Source: Promerops cafer (taxonomy: Eukaryota > Chordata > Aves > Passeriformes > Nectariniidae). From it: 64,000 nucleotides of DNA. The stretch covers positions 1,796,441 to 1,860,440 of the forward strand of contig VZSE01006608.1 in assembly GCA_013398275.1 (NCBI GenBank), written 5' to 3'. Below, one piece after another: positions 57,206 to 64,000 of this stretch. Both the position numbers and the translations under genes were made by a program. Each line of letters starts with the position of its first letter. Positions within the stretch are counted from its first letter, which is position 1. The notes under the pieces are model-generated. The model did not search any database. It saw only the letters and a program-made list of their open reading frames with translations, and was not told the DNA's origin.

Positions 57206-57263
57206 NNNNNNNNNNNNNNNNNNNNNNNNNNNNNNNNNNNNNNNNNNNNNNNNNNNNNNNNNN
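57206..57263. other. Assembly gap (58 N) just inside intron 1
   Basis: A run of 58 Ns in the most GC-rich part of the island. It begins 52 bases beyond the exon 1 splice donor in the direction of transcription, so the exon and its donor are unaffected. The true length and content are unknown; GC-rich sequence commonly drops out in such assemblies. Confidence 0.98.
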
Positions 57264-57315
57264 CGGCCGCCCGACCCGGCCCGGCCCGCGCCCCGCCCGC
57301 CTCTGCCATTCCTAC

Positions 57316-57405
57316 CTGGCCGCCGGCGCCGCCGCTGCCGCCGCCCGGGGGGGGCTCGTTGTCTCCATCTCCGCCGGGTGACCCCGCTGCCCACCGGGTC
57401 GCCAT
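57316..57405 (-). CDS. ARHGAP21: ARHGAP21 coding exon 1 (N-terminus)
   Basis: This is the first coding exon of Rho GTPase-activating protein 21, a large cytosolic and Golgi-associated scaffold. Known roles of the family are binding ARF1/ARF6 and accelerating GTP hydrolysis on Cdc42 and RhoA. Read on the minus strand, the exon gives 30 codons, beginning MATRWAAGSPGGDGDNEPPP and continuing with a Gly/Ser/Ala run that ends in Gln. The MATR start and the GDGD motif match what I recall of mammalian ARHGAP21; the Pro/Gly-rich stretch after them does not. The start is supported by a good Kozak context (A at -3, G at +4). The exon ends CAG followed by GTAGGA, a strong donor at 57315-57310, in phase 0, which fits exon 2. 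It lies inside a CpG island, as expected for a first exon. The gene assignment rests mainly on exon 2; splicing between the two exons is inferred. Confidence 0.85.
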
Positions 57406-57413
57406 TATTTCAT
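57405..57413 (-). promoter_or_regulatory. Three-codon upstream ORF overlapping the ARHGAP21 start
   Basis: Directly upstream of the ARHGAP21 ATG, the minus strand reads ATG AAA TAA. The stop's last A (57405) is also the first base of the main ATG, giving an overlapping UAAUG. The upstream ATG has G at -3, a usable context. A ribosome starting there would terminate exactly on the main start codon, an arrangement compatible with termination-reinitiation or with reduced main-ORF translation. I see no splice acceptor between the two ATGs, so both should sit in the same mRNA if transcription starts upstream of 57413. The sequence is certain; the effect is inferred. Confidence 0.6.
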
Positions 57414-59651
57414 TCCCGGTTACAAAGGAGGCGCAAATCCTCTGGAGCCCACATCGGGGAAGGGAAGGGATGGGAGGAGGAAGGCAACGCCAGAGTCACT
57501 CGCGCGCACCAGGCGAGGCTCGGCCAGCCCAGCCCCGCCGCCGGCGGACGGGAGTCGGCCCCTTCACGCGGTTGCCATAGGGAAGAGCACCGGAACGACC
57601 CTAGGCTTCAGCTACGCTCCCCAGCTTCTGTCTTCATGGCTGGAGGAGGAGAGAGAGCAGATGTGTCAGTCCTCGGCGCGGAGAAGCCGCCGCCTCCGCC
57701 GCCCGTCCCTTGTTAGGCTAATTGCACCCACTCGTCATCTTCCTCTTCCTCCGGCTCCTCCTATCCAGAGCCCCAGCCGCGGGGAGGAGAGGGCAAGCGG
57801 GGAGAGGCGGGAGGTGTCCGCTCCTGCCTACTTCAGTACACGCCGCCGGAGGGAGTGAGGACAGATCAGCGCTGTCCGGGCAGTCCCGGCCGGCGGGGAC
57901 GGTGGGGCCGCTCCCCGCCTCGGCCCAGCCGAACTTTGATCAACTGGTGTACGAGGAGGACGGGACCGGGAGCCGAGGGGCCGCTCGCCGTCCGGGCCGG
58001 GAGGAAGCCGCCGGTTGCTCACGATTCCCGCCCTGGCTGTATCCAGCGGCGTGCCGGGGTGGGGGACGGCAGCAGAAAGCGCACAAGCCCTGATGAAGAG
58101 GCAACAAAAGACCCCTCCGACAGCAGCGAGGCCGTGCCGGGCTTTTGTCTCTTACGCGGGTCTGCCCAGTTCGAAGGCCGCTCCCTCCCCCCGTCTACGT
58201 AGCCGGAGCCGTTCGCGATCAGACCACCGCGCCCCACGCCCCGCCCGCGCCCCTCCCTCGGGCCTCCCCCCGCACAGACGTTGCTTCGCTTCGACTTCGG
58301 CAGCCGGCGGCTGCGGCCCCGCCGGCGGCAATTAGGGCGTCTCGGCGCTGGGGCCATCGTGCCGCGCCAGCTGCGACCCCCGCCCCCCCGGCTCCTCCCA
58401 GGGCTCCCCCGGCTACCTGGGCACCGGCCCGGGCTCGGCAAGCGGGGGAGCGGCGGGGCACTCCAGCCAGCGCCCTCCCGAACGCGCAGGGCTGTGCGCG
58501 CCTGTGCCGCCTCGCCTGTGCCACCTCGCCCCGCTCGCTTCCCCGGGCCCTAGCACGACCCCTTTCTGCCCCGATCCATTACAGCCCATCCCCAGGCTGG
58601 CCCCGGGGCCGTCCCAGTGCCGCAGCCGCAGGCGGCCCCCGCCCTGACAAGAACAGGGGTGACCATCGCCCTCAGCCCGCCGGGCCGGCAACGCGACTCC
58701 CCGAAGGGCGGCAGTGCCGCCTCACAGCCCTCCAGCCGGTCCCTGTTCCTCGGCGGTCCGCGGGGCTCCTGCCCCGCCGTTCCCGGCGCTGGCGGCTCCC
58801 GCTGCCTCTGTTGATGGGGGAGCGTGTCCCCTTTCCGTGCCTCCCGACTGGCGGTTTCTCTTCCCTCCAAAAATCCACCCACCTTCTCGGACGACACCGT
58901 GAGGGCAGGAACTGGCTCCCGGCTGCCGTCCAGGGCACCCGCCCTGTAGCCGGGGAGCGCAGAGCCCCGCCGGCCCCCTCCCGCCAGCGCGGCCTGGGGC
59001 GGCGGCGTTTGCTGCCGCTTCCCTGGGCGTTTTCGGGGGTGATCACGCAGCAGCGATCTCAGACTTTCCGCCCTAACGCAGGATTTAGTGCTTCTGCCGC
59101 CAGCTCCACCTGCACCTGGCTTCGGGAGGACCGGGACCGCGACCTCCTCTCGGCTGGGTTTGGATGGTCTCGGCCGAAGTCCTGAGCCGCCCCTGGGCCA
59201 GTGGCGGGGGGGCGAACTTGGTTTTGTTATAGCCACGAAGGCGGTAAATGCAGACGTTTTCTATACTTTATCATCATCGGAGTGTGTGATTTGAAATTTC
59301 TTTTCAAATTGGTGTTTTCCAGCGTGGACGTTGGACAAGTAAGGTCTCTGTGGCAGGGAACAAAGGAAAACAAAGCATTTGCAAGAATTGGTAAAGAATT
59401 GAGTGAAACGAAGGGTTGTGTCTAGTTTGTGTTCTGAAAACAATAGTAATGTTTTGGGTTGTGGTTTTTTTACTGTGCTACCCTTGACCATGAGATCACA
59501 ATCTCTGAAAAGAGGTGCCTGCCCTGGTTATCCATCAGCAACTTGCATTGTCAGCAGGGATGAATACTGGTATCCAGAGAGCTGAGGAACAAGCTTATTT
59601 CCAGTAGCTGGAGGAAAAGTCTCAAGGCCCATATGCTAATTATTGTCAACC

Positions 59652-59675
59652 AAGGTCACATCTAAGGTCACATCT
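59652..59675 (+). promoter_or_regulatory. Duplicated nuclear-receptor half-site (AAGGTCACATCT x2)
   Basis: A perfect 12-bp tandem duplication places two AGGTCA half-sites in direct orientation six bases apart. The first is preceded by CC, giving CCAAGGTCA, the extended half-site bound by monomeric NR5A and ERR receptors. It is 0.4 kb beyond the CpG island, upstream of ARHGAP21. Function is inferred from motif only. Confidence 0.35.
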
Positions 59676-62600
59676 GATGAGTTTAAAAGGGTGTTACAAC
59701 TCACAGCCTGTCACACTGACTCAGGTGCTTGCCTACAATACTGTGTGTTGCTGTGGATTTCATTAGGCATATATATAGTTCAAAATGTGTGGTAGTTTCT
59801 GAATTTGAGTTACATTTCTGATGTTAAAGACTACTTTGTGGCTGAACCTGACCTGGACCAGAGGTTACATACACATATTTTGAATAAGCATACTGCTGTC
59901 CATCTGGCAATCTACAGGAAGGTTCTGCCCAGCTCCCTAATAATTTCTCACTGTCCTACAACATTTCAAGATTTATTTGCCACCAGACCCAGAGAAAACT
60001 GTTACAATATTATTTGCACAATGGTTGTCAACAATTTGAAAAGACCAGAATTAAAATCACTTGAGGTTTTTGAAGAGTGGAGAAGGGGAGCAGTTGGGAC
60101 ACTTCTGTTGAGACTGTGTTATCAAACAGAGCCAAGAAGTGTAGCTATGTGCTCAGCTGCATATTGTTCTCTGCACTGGAGTCGTCATGCCAATCTTCAG
60201 AACACCATCAAGAATCCATGATGTGTAGAAAATCAGTTCATGTACTCATAATAATATCTTTTTCCAATAGGAGACACAGTACTGACTCCAAATCTAAATT
60301 AGCATCATAACTAATACCCATATAGAATGTTGTCAGATTTACAAAATACCTTGGAGAGACTGAAGTACAAGGGACTCTGAGTATAGTATCTAACGAGTCT
60401 CTATATCATCATAGCTACATCAATACAGAGACAAATCTTTCAGTTTTACTTTTTTTACATTGCCAGTCAATTTCTCTAGCTTTAGCTTTCAAACTTTAAC
60501 AGGGAGATGAAAATATCACAGAGGAAAATTTGATCCTAGAATCACATATTACTTCATTGCTAGGTCTAGGGACTAGATCTCATTGTTGACTGAGACGTTT
60601 ATATTTGTGTAATTATCAAAAGAAAATTCAGGCTACACAAACCTTTGTTAAACTGTACTTAATTTTCTTCCTCATATTACAGTGTTCTATTTTTTTAGTG
60701 GCAGATGTTTTTGTTCAAGACACTGGACTGTTTTTAGGACTTTCCTGTATAAGACTATCTTGCTGTATTTTTTTTGTTGTTGTAAATATGGTGTCGTAGT
60801 TACAATAAAGCTTGAAGAAGAACACAAACTTTCAGAAATGTGTGCAGTATCATGGATTCATAATACACAAGCAAACCTTTGAGTCCCTTAATCATCCTTG
60901 AAAGTTATTTAATAAAAGAGGTTGCAAAAGCAGAAATAAGGTAACTGAAAGCTATAATTTCACTTTCTCACCTTCCAGTCCGAAGGTGTTGACACATACT
61001 CACTTAGCAGGCAGCTGCAGCAGCTTAAAGCTTTAGCACTGTCCTACTGTTTATTATCACTCCTTGCTAAAGTATCATTCCCACAGGAGAGCTGCTGCAG
61101 ACATCTCTGAGCGCATCTCAGACACTTCAGTGCAAAGTCTAGCAGCTAATTTAAATTGCCCAGGTAGGCAGAGTTAAGCCTGTCCTGCAGTCTGAGGGCT
61201 AAGGTGTACTCAGTCATTCTATTCTTCCCATTCTACTGGGTCAGTGGTGGCACGATTATTGGGCTCTGTCTTCTTAAACTATCATTTGCTGAATGAACAC
61301 TTTGATGTGTTGAGAATATAGATATTCTAGAGGCTAATTTGCGGACATCAAAATTCACTTGGCCGAGTGGACTGGAGGACTGAATTTCATTACGCTAAAT
61401 ATCTTTTAGGTAGCTGCCTCCTTTCATGGTGCGTAGTACCTGCCTCCGGCACGGCACAGGAACATGCCTTTCTCTCACATGCACAAGTGTGTAGACCTGT
61501 AACCTGCACTCAGGTGAAGCAATTCACTTGCCAAGCAGTTCTGTTGTCCTTGCCATCTTGAAGGCTCTCATTTCTCACCACCTGCAGCCCACCATGATAT
61601 GTCAGACCTGAGGTGCCACAGGCACTGGCCCAGGCATAGCCAGTCCCAAATGCCCAGCCTTTGTGTTAGACAACAACAGGAGTGGAGAGAAAAGGAACTC
61701 AAAGCAAGAGCAGGTTTTTTTACAGGACTCTTTAGATTAGATTAGTGTTGAGTACCTGAGTAAAATAGATTAGATAGGCAGCTGTGGGAGATAGCAGTAA
61801 ATCTTGGGTATTTTGTGCTGGGATAAGGACTTCTCTCCTAAGGAGAAGTCTGAAAAGTTAAATAGGAAAAGGTCCAAGTTTAACAGGGCCTGAGTTTAGG
61901 GATGAAAGGAAGAGTGAGTGGGTGGATATACGCCTCAGGCAAGTAGATGTTTGTACTGGTGTTTGCCCTCAGAAATCGTCACTTGTAGGAGCTGCTGAGG
62001 TAATGATCATTCTGATCAGAGTTTCTACTATAGTTGCCAGTGGCTTTAATATCACAATCAGGGCCTGCTTTGAGAGGTTCAGGCTGAACCTGGACACCTC
62101 TGTTATGTTGTTTTGGACATACGAAATACTGCTGCCTCCCAGGAAGTGTTTGCAAGCACCACAGTGTGCCTGGCTACAGGCTTTTCATCACTGGCATCAG
62201 CCTAACAGCGTCCCTGCTCCCCAAGGATCCTGACAGGTGCCTGAGAATGATTCAGTAGATCCTTCCCAGCATGGGGATTTGAGGAGTGGATTACACATAC
62301 ATTTTTCATTCACTGGTATTTCCGAGATACTGCAGATAGTAGTCAGTCCCTCCTAGATATGTAAAAGCAATGAAATCATTACTATAGCTACATAGTAATG
62401 TGACCATTGTCTGCAACTGCATTTGCTTTACAGATTTCTGCATTAAAATTCCTGTGATTCAGTCATGATACAGGAATCTGTTTCCTGTCCAGCACTAGTA
62501 CAGTATTCATCTTAGACATCAGTAGCAAGGGCTGTTTTCTTGGTAACCATACCACAGTATTCCCCTTTCACTCTATAGATGTTCCTATCACCAATACTCA

Positions 62601-62709
62601 GACAACAGAAATAAATGTCATTGCTGCCATGCCTACATCTTGGCTCCCCTTTTACACTGAACCATTACAAATGTGTTTCCTTTCTTTTATTTCCATCTTC
62701 TCTTCACAG

Positions 62710-62809
62710 GAGATCACACCTTCCTCACTCGGACCCAGATACTGATGCTTTTGAAGTGCTCAGAACACTGCCAAAGAGAATTGCAGCAAGGCCTACCACT
62801 GGGTCCATA
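62710..62809 (+). other. Candidate exon of an unknown plus-strand transcript
   Basis: A strong pyrimidine tract ending TTCTCTTCACAG (acceptor at 62709) precedes 100 bp that ends at a GTAAGA donor (62810). One frame stays open through the segment. No protein similarity is recognised and no partner exon was found, so it may be a non-coding RNA exon or a chance combination of splice signals. Confidence 0.15.
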
Positions 62810-64000
62810 GTAAGAGAGGATTTTGACATCCTGAAGCTTCAGTCAGCCATCTTCATCAGTCACAGGGTGTTAGGCAATACCTCCTAGAAGTAACACCATT
62901 TTGAGTACATACAGTATTCTGCAAGAATACTCTCAGGGGAAATCCCTGCCTGGGGGTGCCAACAGAGAGTAGCATTGCAGCTTGGGTGGAAGTCTGGGCA
63001 TCTCGTTCTTATCCTGCTGCACTGTAAGGAGAAAAGAGCCATTTGGCTTCTGGCACTTGTCCACTTTTGGAAGCAGCTACCTGTGCTATGAAAACCAATG
63101 TCTCAGATGATGCGTCTTCTATCCTCAGTGTAGTCTTCTCAGACAACAAAGCTGTGGTGTAAAGGGAGCTCTGTCTGTCAGGATGCCGCTCCTGATGTGG
63201 AGAGACTAACAATGTCCGAAGCACAAAGAGAAGCCAGGAGTGGACAGCAAGATGACTGTTCCTCCTGGCCAGCACCCCTGATCCACTGCCAGTCATCCTG
63301 GGCTGGACCCAGAGGTGTTTGTGTGAGGCTACCAATGTGCACCAAGGCAGGCTGGCACAGCGTTTACAGCAGTAGGCCTCAGCTGTTCACACAATCATCC
63401 CTGCTATTCTCAGTCTGGAGCTGGATACGTTTTTGTGTGTTTGCAGCGTTAGTATTTCAGCTCAGAAAACAAACTTGGTACTCTGTAAAGAAATACAAAG
63501 TTGTTCAAGCCCGCAGGAATTTACTATCATCCAGCCAGGAACAATTTCAAGTATAATTCAGTGAGCCCAAGAGAATGGGTTTCAGTATAAAATTTGAGCA
63601 AGTGAGATTATGGTTAGGAGGAGCCCAGCAGAACTCACTAAAGACTTTTAACTTGGGTTCCTAGCAATGAAAATCTACTGACACACTCTGAAACCATGAG
63701 CAAAGCAAAACATGTTTTTCATGCTTTGCTGTTGGAAACTGTCACTGTGGAATAACAACAGTGACAATGTTTCTAAAGATGCTGTGCCTGTTTTCAGAGG
63801 ATTTCCTAATTTTTTAAAGGTCGAGGGAAAAAAAATCACTCCAATCTTTTCTGCATTCAGTTAAACTATCTACATTCTTTCATTTGTTTTAAATTAGAGG
63901 AGCCAGAATCTAACAGATATAGTCATCAGCCTCAGTTCTGCTGAGGGTTTTTTCACTTTAGGTCAAACAATGTTAACTTGTTTTAGAAAGCCAGCAGGGA

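Larger units (their letters stand above)
12903..57315 (-). other. ARHGAP21: ARHGAP21 intron 1 (44.4 kb)
   Basis: This large first intron is bounded by a GTAGGA donor at 57315 and a TTTTAG acceptor at 12903. It is AT-rich, with stops in all frames and no recognisable exon. Identified contents are two CR1 remnants, one old interspersed repeat, several A/C-rich patches, poly(A) tracts and a few short repeats, each listed separately. Slightly GC-richer unidentified stretches lie near 19920-20130, 26440-26640, 30050-30260, 35690-35860 and 54480-54860; I cannot match them to a gene or repeat. The stretches 12903-16700, 18400-26900, 27040-40080, 43670-47420 and 47570-56420 otherwise show nothing I can name. 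Long first introns of this kind usually hold enhancers, which would need cross-species alignment to find. Confidence 0.85.
57020..59230. promoter_or_regulatory. CpG-island promoter of ARHGAP21
   Basis: About 2.2 kb of CpG-dense, GC-rich sequence stands out sharply from the AT-rich flanks. It contains GGGCGG/CCGCCC Sp1-type boxes, an ETS-like CCGGAA core near 57591 and a partial RFX X-box (GTTGCCATAG near 57567). ARHGAP21 coding exon 1 lies near its left end, so transcription start sites on the minus strand are expected between roughly 57450 and 58800; I cannot place one precisely. No convincing TATA box is visible. Such islands are often bidirectional, so a divergent plus-strand non-coding transcript is possible. 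Long open frames on both strands here follow from the base composition and are not listed as genes. Confidence 0.85.
59231..64000. other. Upstream flank of ARHGAP21, no gene recognised
   Basis: About 4.8 kb beyond the CpG island. Open frames are short, most lack an ATG start, and none resembles a protein I know. In mammals the next gene in this direction is PRTFDC1; I searched the minus strand for its C-terminal coding sequence and did not see it, so it would lie beyond base 64000. A duplicated AAGGTCA element and one weak plus-strand exon candidate are listed separately. The stretch 62900-63400 is moderately GC-rich and unidentified. Confidence 0.6.

Noticed and set aside
56998..57405. Reading exon 1 straight through to a 135-codon protein
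   Set aside because: A strong CAG/GTAGGA donor ends the exon after 30 codons, the continuation crosses the N gap, and exon 2 fits the donor in phase.
57505..57525. Second CTCF-like site (CACCAGGCGAGGCT)
   Set aside because: The core is broken at the G-rich half, so it does not meet the consensus.
58145..59185. 346-codon open frame on the plus strand in the CpG island
   Set aside because: Stops are rare in GC-rich sequence, several overlapping long frames occur on both strands here, the composition is low-complexity Arg/Pro/Ala, and no domain is recognisable.
58550..59236. 228-codon minus-strand frame in the CpG island
   Set aside because: Antisense shadow with the same composition effect. 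It lies in the expected promoter/5' UTR region of ARHGAP21 and resembles no known protein.
59324..59338. Microexon between TTTTCCAG and GTAAGG on the plus strand
   Set aside because: About 15 bp is too short to support from sequence alone, with no partner exon.
59805..60221. 138-codon plus-strand frame upstream of ARHGAP21
   Set aside because: It starts at TTG, not ATG; the first ATG leaves under 70 codons. No recognisable domain or splice context.
59231..64000. 3' end of PRTFDC1, the expected neighbour
   Set aside because: No recognisable phosphoribosyltransferase coding sequence or convincing 3' exon on the minus strand.
1..64000. tRNA, rRNA, CRISPR array, prokaryotic operon or endogenous viral gene
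   Set aside because: None seen. There are no cloverleaf genes with A/B boxes that I could fold by eye, no regularly spaced identical repeats, and no recognisable gag, pol or env reading frames; the reverse-transcriptase remnant belongs to a CR1 LINE.

Overview
The window is animal nuclear DNA. It is AT-rich and intron-dominated, with one strong CpG island and interspersed CR1 LINE fragments. CR1 is the characteristic retroelement of birds and other sauropsids, and I see no Alu, L1 or B-type SINE, so a bird (or another sauropsid) is the best reading. Two assembly gaps are present: a single N at 8772 and 58 Ns at 57206-57263.

The only protein-coding gene I can support is the 5' end of ARHGAP21, on the minus strand. 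ARHGAP21 is a PDZ-PH-RhoGAP protein. Coding exon 1 (57316-57405) starts at an ATG inside the CpG island and ends at a good splice donor. Coding exon 2 (12720-12902) carries the start of the PDZ domain with its GFGF carboxylate-binding loop. The two join in phase 0 across a 44.4 kb intron. The rest of the PDZ domain is not in the remaining 12.7 kb, so the gene runs on past base 1. Only about the first 91 residues are encoded here; mammalian orthologues have roughly 1,950.

Layout from left to right: 1-12719 is part of intron 2. It holds a CR1 endonuclease fragment (3140-3400), a small CpG-rich patch with a CTCF-like site (4250-4520), a near-perfect 705-bp duplication straddling the single-N gap that looks like two haplotypes assembled in tandem (8068-9477), and a G-quadruplex motif (10181-10212). 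12720-12902 is exon 2. 12903-57315 is intron 1, mostly unannotatable AT-rich sequence with two CR1 remnants (40085-40420 minus; 42680-43660 plus), one older sauropsid repeat (47425-47560) and several guanine-poor A/C-rich patches. 57020-59230 is the CpG-island promoter with exon 1. 59231-64000 is upstream flank with no recognisable gene.

I found no operon, CRISPR array, tRNA, rRNA or novel multi-gene system. The points most worth following up are a three-codon upstream ORF whose stop overlaps the ARHGAP21 start codon, the intronic CpG/CTCF patch, the probable false duplication, and the guanine-poor patches.
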